A DNA stretch of 13,405 nt from Hyphomicrobiales bacterium (GTDB lineage Bacteria > Pseudomonadota > Alphaproteobacteria > Rhizobiales > Aestuariivirgaceae). This document shows, in pieces, positions 1 through 7,369 of this stretch. Under the pieces are notes generated by a model, which saw only the letters and a program-made list of their open reading frames with translations, had not been told where the DNA came from and did no database searches. The stretch is from positions 23,463 through 36,867 of the forward strand of contig PLXI01000182.1 of assembly GCA_003151375.1 (NCBI GenBank), given 5' to 3'. Both the position numbers and the translations under genes were made by a program. Positions within the stretch are counted from its first letter, which is position 1, and each line of letters opens with the position of its first letter.

Positions 1-805
1 GCATCGCCGAGGAGCCTTTTTGGCCGGCGGAAAAATATTCCTCCGCCTCCAACACTTCACTGCGTTGCAAATGACGGATTTCAGTAGCGAGCCGCTCCAG
101 CGAACTCGCCACCACGCCAAGCGTGGCGAAGAACATCGCATGGCGGTCACGCGGGATCACCTGGCTCGAAATGGGTTCGACGGTGAGCCCCATCTTGGCG
201 GCGACATGGGCTTCGACTTTGGGATCGATATTGGCGAACGTGCCCACCGCGCCCGAAATGGCGCAGGTGGCGATCTCGGCGCGCGCCGCCATGAGCCTCG
301 CGCGAGCGCGGACGAACTCGGCGTAGAAGCCCGCAAGTTTCAGCCCAAAGGTCGTGGGTTCGGCGTGAATGCCGTGGCTGCGGCCGATGGTGGGCGTAAA
401 TTTGTGTTCGAACGCGCGCCGTTTCAGCGCGGCAAGCAGCGCGTCCACATCCTCGATAAGAATGTCGGCGGCTCTGCTGAGCTGCACCGATAGACACGTA
501 TCCAACACATCGGAAGAGGTCATGCCCTGATGCACAAAGCGCGAATCGGGGCCGACGAATTCGGCCAGATGGGTGAGGAAGGCGATGACGTCGTGCTTCA
601 CCTCGCGCTCGATCTCGTCGATGCGGGCGACATCGAATTTGGCCTTTCCGCCCTTTTCCCAAATGGTTCGCGCCGCCGATGCGGGAATGGAGCCAAGCTC
701 GGCCATCGCGTCGGCGGCGTGGGCCTCGATTTCGAACCAGATGCGAAATTTTGTCTCGGGCGACCAGATCGCCGTCATCTTCTCGCGTGCATAGCGCGGA
801 ATCAT
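1..805 (-). CDS. purB: adenylosuccinate lyase, 3' end cut by window edge
   Basis: This enzyme splits SAICAR to AICAR and adenylosuccinate to AMP, both with release of fumarate, in cytoplasmic purine synthesis. The first 268 residues are visible; the family is usually about 430-435 residues. Seen in order: the start MIPRYAREKM, HDVIAF near residue 71, TSSDVLDT at 96-103, GRSHGIHAEPTTFG at 141-154 (holding the catalytic-region histidines), SQVIPRDRHA at 214-223, and GSSAM at 264-268, which is the beginning of the fumarate-lyase signature GSSxMPxKxNP. The frame is open to base 2. The ATG at 805 has an AAAGGTGG ribosome-binding site four bases upstream. It lies 79 bases downstream of radC on the same strand and could be the last gene of the kinase-map-radC run. 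Identification is firm. Confidence 0.97.
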   Translation of the reverse strand, partial: MIPRYAREKMTAIWSPETKFRIWFEIEAHAADAMAELGSIPASAARTIWEKGGKAKFDVARIDEIEREVKHDVIAFLTHLAEFVGPDSRFVHQGMTSSDVLDTCLSVQLSRAADILIEDVDALLAALKRRAFEHKFTPTIGRSHGIHAEPTTFGLKLAGFYAEFVRARARLMAARAEIATCAISGAVGTFANIDPKVEAHVAAKMGLTVEPISSQVIPRDRHAMFFATLGVVASSLERLATEIRHLQRSEVLEAEEYFSAGQKGSSAM

Positions 806-884
806 TCGTCCACCTTTGGGCACATCATAGGGAATGCGGCCCGGGCAACTTCTAGCGCCTGAATTGCCGCCGCGAAAGAGAGCC

Positions 885-1658
885 TCACAGCAAGCCAAGC
901 GCCTTGAAGCTCGCATGGCGGCCGCGGCCGATCACCAGATGATCATGTAATTCGATCTTGAGCGCCTTGGCGGCCGCGGCGACTTCTCGCGTCATGGCGA
1001 TGTCGGCGAGGCTGGGCGTCGGATCGCCACTCGGATGATTGTGCACCAGGATCAACGCCGAGGCGCCGAGCTCGAGCGCCCGCTTCACCACTTCGCACGG
1101 ATAAACCGGTGTATGATCCACGGTCCCACGCTGGTGCACTTCGTCGGCCACCAGAATGTTCTTGCGATCGAGGAAGAGGATGCGAAATTCTTCGGTCTCG
1201 GCGTGCCCCATCGCCGCCGCACAATAATCGAGCAATGCCTCCCATGACGAGAGCGCCGGCCGGTTGACGATGCGGCCCTTGGCAAGACGCAGCGCCGCCG
1301 CCTCGACGGTCTTGAGCGCGGCGATCACGGCCTCGCCGACGCCGGAAATTTCCCGCAACCGTTCGGCCGGCGCGGCGATGGCGTCGGCGAAACTGCCGAA
1401 ACGGCGGATCAGGGCCTTGGCCAGCGGTTTGACGTCGCTGCGCGGGATAGGCCCGAACAGAACCATTTCCAGCAATTCGTAATCGGCCAAGGCGTCGGCG
1501 CCGCGCTCGAGAAATTTTTCGCGCACGCGCCGACGGTGAGCGAGATAATCGGGCGCATCGTCGGGTGCGCCATCGGAAAGGCCCGACGCGGAATTCGCCT
1601 CAATCGTAAGGCGGGCGGTGCCAGCCTTTGGGCGAGAGCGTGAAGATTTCAAACCCAT
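885..1658 (-). CDS. radC: RadC family JAB/MPN+ domain protein
   Basis: This is a RadC (UPF0758) family protein of 257 residues. The N-terminal half carries a helix-hairpin-helix-like segment (ISGVGEA, about residues 104-110) after the family's conserved YELLEMVLF block. The C-terminal half is a JAB/MPN+ metalloprotease-fold domain with an intact JAMM zinc motif: H206, H208, S216 and D219 in HNHPSGDPTPSLAD. The old repair role assigned to RadC in E. coli has been withdrawn, and the true substrate is unknown. The only in-frame starts ahead of the conserved core are ATG 1658 and TTG 1652, so the gene begins inside map and overlaps its end by about 59 bases, which suggests translational coupling. 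The map-radC order is common in alphaproteobacteria. Base composition is GC-rich, as in purB. Confidence 0.95.
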   Translation of the reverse strand: MGLKSSRSRPKAGTARLTIEANSASGLSDGAPDDAPDYLAHRRRVREKFLERGADALADYELLEMVLFGPIPRSDVKPLAKALIRRFGSFADAIAAPAERLREISGVGEAVIAALKTVEAAALRLAKGRIVNRPALSSWEALLDYCAAAMGHAETEEFRILFLDRKNILVADEVHQRGTVDHTPVYPCEVVKRALELGASALILVHNHPSGDPTPSLADIAMTREVAAAAKALKIELHDHLVIGRGRHASFKALGLL

Positions 1659-2400
1659 CCTGCGTCACGCCGATCGAGTGTTCGAATTGCGCCGAGAGCG
1701 AACGGTCGCGCGTCACGGCCGTCCACCCGTCATTGAGAATCTTTACCGCGAACCCGCCGAGATTGATCATCGGCTCGATGGTGAAGAACATGCCGGTCTT
1801 CAGGGCGATGCCTTGGCCGGGCCGGCCGTAATGCACGATGTTAGGCAGAGCGTGGAAAATACGCCCCAATCCGTGGCCGCAGAAATCGCGCACCACCGAA
1901 CAACGTTCACCTTCGGCATAAGATTGAATGGCATAGCCAATGTCACCCAAATGTGCGCCAGGCTTGACGGCTTTGATTCCGCGCATCATGGCTTCATAGG
2001 TTACTTCCACCAGTCGCGAGGCGGCGCGTGGCACATTGCCAATTTCAAACATGCGGCTGGTGTCTCCGTGCCAGCTATCTACAATCAATGTGAAATCAAC
2101 ATTGACGATATCACCATCACGCAATGCCTTATCTCCTGGGATGCCGTGGCAAACCACGTGATTGATGGAAATGCAGCTGGCTTTGCGGTAACCGCGATAA
2201 CCCAGTGTGGCCGGAATGGCGTTGTGTTTGGCGGCAAAATCCATCACAAAATCGTCGATGAATTGTGTTGTTGTACCCTCCTTCACAAGGGGGGTGAGCT
2301 CATCCAAAGCTTGTGCCGCAAGTTGGCCAGCCTTGCGCATGGCAGCAAAGCCCTCCTTACCATGGAGGGGAATTTTGGGATGCAGTTGAACATTACTCAT
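1600..2400 (-). CDS. map: methionine aminopeptidase, type I
   Basis: This metalloenzyme removes the initiator methionine from new proteins in the cytoplasm. All five metal ligands of the family are present, numbered from ATG 2400: D102 (NVDF), D113 (HGDTSRMF), H176 (CGHGLGR), E209 (TIEPM) and E240 (QFEHS). H85 of CHGIPG is the usual substrate-site histidine. The length of 266 residues is normal for type I and there is no N-terminal zinc-finger extension. A GTG two codons upstream (2406) is an alternative start; neither start has a clear Shine-Dalgarno sequence. The gene lies 47-53 bases after the histidine kinase on the same strand, and its end overlaps radC. G+C is near 60% in the 3' half and nearer 43-55% in the 5' half. 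Confidence 0.96.
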   Translation of the reverse strand: MSNVQLHPKIPLHGKEGFAAMRKAGQLAAQALDELTPLVKEGTTTQFIDDFVMDFAAKHNAIPATLGYRGYRKASCISINHVVCHGIPGDKALRDGDIVNVDFTLIVDSWHGDTSRMFEIGNVPRAASRLVEVTYEAMMRGIKAVKPGAHLGDIGYAIQSYAEGERCSVVRDFCGHGLGRIFHALPNIVHYGRPGQGIALKTGMFFTIEPMINLGGFAVKILNDGWTAVTRDRSLSAQFEHSIGVTQDGFEIFTLSPKGWHRPPYD

Positions 2401-2453
2401 AAGCACTTATATGCGCTCTAGTTCGGCAGGGTCAATTACCTTTGCTCTTTTGC

Positions 2454-4772
2454 CTAAGCAGCAGCGGGCAGAGGTGCCACGCGAGATAATGTGCGCTTCA
2501 CTTTTTCAGTTAAGTCAGCACGGGTGAAAGGCTTGTTCACCAGTTCAATTTCGTCGGGCAAATCTTGCATCTGGCGCATAGAGCCTGGCGCATAGCCGGA
2601 CATGAAAAGAATTTTTAGATCGGGCCGCAACTTGATAGCCTTTGCGGCCAGTTCTGGCCCATTCATTCCGCCAGCCATAATCACGTCAGATAAGACCATA
2701 TCTAGATCAGGCATCGCTTCTATTGCAGCAAGACCCTCATGGCCATTACAGGCGGTGAGCGTCTCAAAGCCCATTTCTTCAATCATCGCAGCGGCAACAT
2801 CTCGTACTGAGCTGTTATCTTCGACAATGAGAATTTTAAGTTTTTTAGGGACTTCGGTTGACGTTGATGAATCGATATTGAGCGGTGTTGTCTCGATTGC
2901 TGCCGGGGTGGAAACACTTTGAGACTTGTTGCGCGGCAAGTAAAGTTTCACGGAAGTGCCAATGCCTACTTCCGAATAGATTTTAACATGACCACCGGAT
3001 TGTTTTACGAAGCCATAGATCATAGATAGGCCAAGGCCCGATCCTGCCTCTGGCCCCTTGGTGGTGAAGAAGGGTTGGAAGACTTTGGACAGATTCTCAG
3101 GAGCAATGCCAGAACCTGTATCTGTTACGGCAATTTCGACATAGTCGCCTGGTTTTATTTCTTCGTTGTTGTCAGAATAGCCGGCATCCAAAGTACGGTT
3201 AGCTGTTTCAATGATCAGCTTGCCGCCGTTGTTCCTCGCCATCGCATCGCGGGCATTGATAGCGAGATTGAGAATTGCTGTTTCGAGCATCGTTTTATCG
3301 GCTTTTACTGGCCACACTTGCGCATTGGGAATGACATGCAATTCCACCGCAGCGGTTATCGCCTGCCGCAACATATCCTGCATCGCGTTGATCATATCAT
3401 TTAAGAGAATGTCGCGGTTTTGCAGAGTTTGTTGGCGTGAGAAAGCTAACATGCGCCTGGTGAGGTCTGATCCTTTTTCAGCGGCATCCATCGCCGCGCG
3501 AATGCGTTTGGTGGCCTTGTCATCACTGGCCACTAATTTCTCTACCAGTTGAAGGTTGCCCATCACAACCATCAGCAGGTTGTTGAAGTCATGGGCAATG
3601 CCGCCGGTGAGTTGGCCAACGGCTTCCATCTTTTGGGCTTGTTGGAACCTGTCCTCTAGGCTTTTGCGTTCAGTAATGAGCTGGCATGCGCCAAAGATGC
3701 TTTCGAGCGAACCATTTGCGTTGCGCTCCGGCTCCAACGTGACGGCGAACCATTCAAGGTTTCCCTTTTGGGACTTTACTGCAATTTCAAGATTTCGAAT
3801 TGGCTTTCCTATTTTTGCCAATTCGATGCCTTCCAATAGCTTTTCGCGATCATTGGGCTCCACCATTTTGATAAAGGTATCAAGGTTTGGATGAACCATT
3901 GCATCGGCAAGCCCGATCATTGCGGCCAATTCTGCCGTAAGCCGTGACACACCACTTTCAATACGAAGTTTGAAAGAACCAATATGGGAAACGGCCTGAG
4001 TGCGTTTGAGCATGAGCTCAGAGTTTTTAAGGCGTTCCATCGTCAACATTTCATGGTCGATGTTGCGGCATAGACCGACGCACTTTTTGGGTTTGCCGGT
4101 AGTTTGGTCGCGCACTAAGCTGGCCACTGTTTCTATCCAGGCGTATTTGCCTGTGCCGGTTTTGATCCGGCTTCGGGTCTGAAACACTTCAGCTTCAATG
4201 GGTGCTTCTAAAATTTTGGTATTGATAGATTTTTCTTTGTCTTCGGGATGAACCAAAGTTTCAAACGACTGATAGTTAAGAGGTTGATCTCCGACCTGTC
4301 GCCCGAAGATCTGCACCATTTCAGGAGAATTGTAAGTTTCGCCGGTTTCAAAATTATGATCCCAAAGCGCATAGCCCCCTGAACGCAAGGCTAGGTTTAG
4401 CCTGCGCTCTGTAGCTATATCGGGTTGATGTTCGTCAGATGAGTCCGTCACACCCAAAAGCAAAATATAAGTTTCTGAATCATAAACAATTGGTTGAACA
4501 GAGAATACGGATTGGTTTTGGCTTCCCGTAGGAGGTGAGTAGCTGATTTCGAGCTGGTTTTTGTCGTGTTGACTGAGACCCAAGGTTGTTGGCTTGGCAG
4601 AAACCAAGCCAATACCAGAGTTCATAATTTGTTTTCCAATAATATCTGGAAGCTGGCAATTCCATTTCGCAAGTAGGGCAGATGAGGCGTGTCTTATGGT
4701 TGAATCCGGCGTACTGACCAGCAAAACTTCTGCAGTTGTTAGGTCAAAAGCCTTTATTACTTGATCAATCAT
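2454..4772 (-). CDS. soluble PAS hybrid sensor histidine kinase with C-terminal receiver
   Basis: This 772-residue protein has no transmembrane segment or signal peptide, so it should sense a cytoplasmic cue. Visible order: a degenerate PAS-like region (about 10-115), a PAS/PAC domain (about 125-245, with HPEDKEKS and a C-terminal GKYAWIE-type PAC strand), a second PAS/PAC (about 255-370), a HisKA dimerisation helix with phospho-acceptor H394 in GGIAHDFNNLL, and an ATPase domain with N-box N502/N506 (NLAINARDAM), G1 DTGSGI at 551-556 and G2 GSGLGLS at 577-583. A receiver domain (about 645-765) has acidic residues E651/D652, phospho-acceptor D696, S725 and K747. No HPt or DNA-binding output domain is present and no partner regulator lies in the window. 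The kinase is the promoter-proximal gene of the map-radC-purB run. The in-frame stop just upstream leaves ATG 4772 as the start. The signal sensed is unknown. Confidence 0.93.
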   Translation of the reverse strand: MIDQVIKAFDLTTAEVLLVSTPDSTIRHASSALLAKWNCQLPDIIGKQIMNSGIGLVSAKPTTLGLSQHDKNQLEISYSPPTGSQNQSVFSVQPIVYDSETYILLLGVTDSSDEHQPDIATERRLNLALRSGGYALWDHNFETGETYNSPEMVQIFGRQVGDQPLNYQSFETLVHPEDKEKSINTKILEAPIEAEVFQTRSRIKTGTGKYAWIETVASLVRDQTTGKPKKCVGLCRNIDHEMLTMERLKNSELMLKRTQAVSHIGSFKLRIESGVSRLTAELAAMIGLADAMVHPNLDTFIKMVEPNDREKLLEGIELAKIGKPIRNLEIAVKSQKGNLEWFAVTLEPERNANGSLESIFGACQLITERKSLEDRFQQAQKMEAVGQLTGGIAHDFNNLLMVVMGNLQLVEKLVASDDKATKRIRAAMDAAEKGSDLTRRMLAFSRQQTLQNRDILLNDMINAMQDMLRQAITAAVELHVIPNAQVWPVKADKTMLETAILNLAINARDAMARNNGGKLIIETANRTLDAGYSDNNEEIKPGDYVEIAVTDTGSGIAPENLSKVFQPFFTTKGPEAGSGLGLSMIYGFVKQSGGHVKIYSEVGIGTSVKLYLPRNKSQSVSTPAAIETTPLNIDSSTSTEVPKKLKILIVEDNSSVRDVAAAMIEEMGFETLTACNGHEGLAAIEAMPDLDMVLSDVIMAGGMNGPELAAKAIKLRPDLKILFMSGYAPGSMRQMQDLPDEIELVNKPFTRADLTEKVKRTLSRVAPLPAAA

Positions 4773-4998
4773 CGCGCCGATTACTCACATTTCAGATGCT
4801 TTTCGCAAAAAATAATGAAGCAAGTGTTGCGTGGTAGGAGGTAAAGTGGCGGTTTGTCTGGGTGTTGGGCACAAAAAACGCGAAGATGGGTTTGCCAAAC
4901 GTTAATGTTTTGCCGAATTTGCCCCAGACGGTTCGTTTTTTTTTGCAAATTCGAATCCTTGCTAATTGCTCTCTGCTTAACTAATCGTCCAGCCGATA

Positions 4999-5084
4999 GC
5001 GGGCGTGGCGTAATGGTAGCCGCAACGGACTTAAAATCCGTTGGGAGTAATCCCGTGCCGGTTCGAGTCCGGCCGCCCGCACCA
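4999..5084 (+). tRNA. tRNA-Leu (anticodon TAA)
   Basis: This is an 86-base class II tRNA. The acceptor stem GCGGGCG (4999-5005) pairs with CGCCCGC (5074-5080), followed by A and an encoded CCA (5082-5084). The anticodon stem ACGGA/TCCGT (5025-5029/5037-5041) encloses the loop CTTAAAA, giving anticodon TAA at 5032-5034, which reads UUA and UUG leucine codons. The variable arm is GGGA-GTAA-TCCC, and the T arm is GCCGG-TTCGAGT-CCGGC. The D loop keeps its GG pair. The 3' end is three bases from the stop codon of the convergent ycaQ-like gene. A weak promoter-like pair, TTGCAAA (4943) and GCTAATTG (4961), lies upstream but is not convincing. Confidence 0.97.
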
Positions 5085-5087
5085 GTT

Positions 5088-6278
5088 TTAGAACTGCTTG
5101 GCCAGAGCTGAAGCCAGGTTGCCTTTTTTAACAATCTGCACATTCTCCAGGCCGAGCCAGCTTGCCATGCGGCGGAGTTCTTCGGCGGCAGCTTCGGCGA
5201 GTTCGGATGGGGAATGCTTGTCATCATGGTGGGATGTGTTGACGCGTAGAATTTCGTTTTCACGGTCGGCCTTCAGGCAGAAGCGTGCGGCCAAGTCTTC
5301 ACCATAGAGAAATGGCAAGACGTAATAGCCGAATTGGCGCTTGTGTTGCGGCGTGTAGATTTCGATGCGGTAATGGAAGTCGAAAAGCCGCGATGCACGG
5401 TCGCGGTTCCACACGAGCGGATCGAAGGGTGAGAGCAGGGCTGTGCCGCCGACTTTGCGCGGGCGCTTTGCGTTCTGCGGCACGAATGCGGGTTTCGCCC
5501 AGCCTTGAACTTCGACCTGCGCAAGTTGTTTTGAGGCCACGAGTGCAGTCAAGGCGTTGCGCGCGTCGGCCACGGGTAAGCGGAAATAGTCTCTGAGATC
5601 AATTTCTGTAGCGACGCCGAGCGCTTCAGCGGCCATCAGCACGAGACGTTGAAAACAGTATTCCTCATCAGGTGTGGGCAGTGCCAGAACATCGGTGGGG
5701 ATTACGCGTTCGGTGATGTCATAGATGCGTTCAAAGCCATCGCGGTGAGATGTTGTAATTAGGCCTTGGTCAAACAGGCATTCAACGGCAAGCTTGCCTT
5801 TGCTCCAGCCCCACCAGCCGCCTGCAGATTTCCCAGCACCCGGAACTGCGCTTGCCGTCGTCGGGCCATTTTTTTCGATGAAGTGCAGCGTGTTGGCGAG
5901 GAAGACCTTTTCGGTTTTGGCGAAGCGATCAAAAGCGCCGTAGTTGCCATCTCCGTTGCGGGCGCGGTTCATCCGCCAGCGCATCAGCGGATGGAGAGCC
6001 AAGGGCACAAGGCTGGACTCATGAGCCCAGCATTCAAAGGCATGGCGATTGGTTTTGGCCAGCGTGCGCTTGTCGAGAATAGCGCGGTCATAGGTGCCAA
6101 CACGCGAGAATAGCGGCAGATAGTGCGAGCGGGTGAGCACATTCACACTATCGATTTGCAATAGGTGCATTTCATCGATGGTGGCGGCGAGCTTGGCCCA
6201 GGTGGCAGGTTTGTCGCGCGGTTGCTTGCGGAAGCCCTGGGCCGCCAGAGCGATTCGGCGGGCTTCGCGGGGCGTCAT
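5088..6278 (-). CDS. ycaQ: YcaQ/AlkX-type DNA glycosylase (winged-helix, AlkZ superfamily)
   Basis: This 396-residue protein belongs to the HTH_42/AlkZ-YcaQ family. E. coli YcaQ (about 410 residues) is known as a DNA glycosylase that unhooks alkylated interstrand cross-links. Seen here: the N-terminal start PREARRIALAAQGF, then LLQIDSVNVLTRSHYLPLFSR, where Q41-I42-D43 matches the Q-x-D catalytic motif reported for YcaQ (AlkZ has Q-x-Q). The C-terminal half has the family blocks LLSPFDPLVWNRDRASRLF and QFGYYVLPFLYGEDLAARF. It is probably cytoplasmic and acts in base excision repair. The gene follows the zf-CHCC gene by six bases on the same strand, so the two are probably co-transcribed. Its stop (TAA, 5088-5090) is three bases from the 3' end of the opposing tRNA-Leu, and I see no terminator in between. 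Confidence 0.9.
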   Translation of the reverse strand: MTPREARRIALAAQGFRKQPRDKPATWAKLAATIDEMHLLQIDSVNVLTRSHYLPLFSRVGTYDRAILDKRTLAKTNRHAFECWAHESSLVPLALHPLMRWRMNRARNGDGNYGAFDRFAKTEKVFLANTLHFIEKNGPTTASAVPGAGKSAGGWWGWSKGKLAVECLFDQGLITTSHRDGFERIYDITERVIPTDVLALPTPDEEYCFQRLVLMAAEALGVATEIDLRDYFRLPVADARNALTALVASKQLAQVEVQGWAKPAFVPQNAKRPRKVGGTALLSPFDPLVWNRDRASRLFDFHYRIEIYTPQHKRQFGYYVLPFLYGEDLAARFCLKADRENEILRVNTSHHDDKHSPSELAEAAAEELRRMASWLGLENVQIVKKGNLASALAKQF

Positions 6279-6284
6279 CGGAGG

Positions 6285-6530
6285 TTAGGCAGCTTCATCA
6301 TGCCATATGGCTTCAGCAGGCTTGGCATAGCCTGCGCCAAGCGTGTTGTTGAACTTGTAAAGAGTGGAACAATAGGGGCAGACGGTTTCATCGGCAGCGC
6401 CCATGTCAATAAACACGTGCGGATGGTCGTGCGGTGGCTTGGCACCAATGCACATGAATTCGCGTGAGCCCACCTCAATGGTAGAAAGCCCCATCGAATT
6501 TTGGAAATGCGGAGTTGCACTTGCTGCCAT
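6285..6530 (-). CDS. zf-CHCC zinc-finger protein, NDUFS6-like
   Basis: This 81-residue protein has the zf-CHCC pattern (PF10276): C27, then PPHDHPHVFIDMG with H36 at the ligand position, then C51 and C54 in CPYCSTLY. The family is related to the NDUFS6 (13 kDa) accessory subunit of respiratory complex I, and small alphaproteobacterial members are thought to join that complex; that role is inference here. The ATG at 6530 was chosen because GAGGA sits five bases upstream. An ATG at 6572 in the same frame would add 14 unconserved residues and has no better ribosome-binding site. It is the first gene of a two-gene minus-strand unit with the YcaQ-like gene, and it diverges from the hydrolase gene at 6582 with only 51 bases for both promoters. 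Confidence 0.9.
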   Translation of the reverse strand: MAASATPHFQNSMGLSTIEVGSREFMCIGAKPPHDHPHVFIDMGAADETVCPYCSTLYKFNNTLGAGYAKPAEAIWHDEAA

Positions 6531-6581
6531 GATTATCCTCAACGTCTTGTGTTCGTGAGTTGCCGATAGCATAGAGAGGCC

Positions 6582-7346
6582 ATGACTGAAAAGTTTAATT
6601 CAGACGGTGTTGAAATTGCCTATCAGCAATGGGGTGAGGGCAAACCCATTCTGCTGATCCATGGCTTTGCCTCCAATATGAATGTGAATTGGGTGGATAC
6701 CGGCTGGATCAAAACTTTAACCGGCGTTGGTTACCGCGTGATTGCGCTGGACAATCGCGGTCATGGCCAAAGCGAGAAGCTTTATAACATAGATCAGTAT
6801 CAGGCACCGATCATGGCTGACGATGCCATGCGGCTATTAGATTATCTTGCTGTGCCTAAGGCCGCCGTGATGGGCTATTCCATGGGAGCGCGCATTTCTG
6901 CCTTTCTTACCTTGCAACATCCAGAGCGAGTAACATGCGCGGTTTTTGCTGGCTTGGCCTCGCGCCTGGTAACGGGCGTGGGCGGTGCTGATGCTATTGC
7001 CGAGGCTTTGGAAGCACCAAGTGCCGCAAACGTTGAGAACCGAGAGGCGCGTGCTTTCCGACTGTTTGCCGATTCAACCAAGTCTGACCTGGCCGCCTTG
7101 GCAGCTTGCATCCGGTCTTCACGGGTGAAAATAAAAGAGGAAGCACTGCAGGCAATTTCCTGCCCGATACTTATTGTGGCAGGAGAACTTGATGATATTG
7201 CTGGAGAAATTGAACCATTGGTGAAGATTCTCCCCAATGCTCGCGGTGTGGTTCTGCCCAAACGCAACCATATGAATGCAGTGGGAGATTCGGTTTATAA
7301 AGCTTCTGTTCTGGAGTTTCTTTCCGAACACGGCGATTTGTGGTAG
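6582..7346 (+). CDS. alpha/beta hydrolase
   Basis: This 254-residue protein has the alpha/beta-hydrolase fold, with no signal peptide, so it is cytoplasmic. The oxyanion motif HGFASN starts at H27. The nucleophile elbow is GYSMG with S100, the acid is D204 or D205 in VAGELDD, and the catalytic histidine is H230 in KRNHMNA. DNRGHGQSE (about 57-65) is typical of the esterase, lactonase and haloperoxidase-like branch. The substrate cannot be assigned. The ATG at 6582 follows GAGAGG closely. It is the first of a plus-strand run, and its stop lies 23 bases before the preferred cysE start, so co-transcription with cysE is likely. A functional link with cysteine synthesis is not implied by sequence. 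Confidence 0.9.
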   Translation: MTEKFNSDGVEIAYQQWGEGKPILLIHGFASNMNVNWVDTGWIKTLTGVGYRVIALDNRGHGQSEKLYNIDQYQAPIMADDAMRLLDYLAVPKAAVMGYSMGARISAFLTLQHPERVTCAVFAGLASRLVTGVGGADAIAEALEAPSAANVENREARAFRLFADSTKSDLAALAACIRSSRVKIKEEALQAISCPILIVAGELDDIAGEIEPLVKILPNARGVVLPKRNHMNAVGDSVYKASVLEFLSEHGDLW

Positions 7347-7369
7347 GCTGAGGCATGGGAGATAATGTC

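Noticed and set aside
1618..2421. 267-codon plus-strand frame opposite map
   Set aside because: It lies wholly antisense to a gene with all catalytic residues intact, and its translation is low-complexity and His/Arg-rich without a recognisable domain.
4999..5084. tRNA-Leu as an attachment site of an integrated element
   Set aside because: No integrase, no repeated tRNA 3' end and no foreign gene block were seen beside either tRNA.
4781..5263. Open frames on both strands across the tRNA-Leu(UAA), one of 160 residues on the minus strand and one of 85 on the plus strand
   Set aside because: They are readings of the tRNA and its flanks, a well-known source of false proteins, and they lack ribosome-binding sites and a conserved fold.
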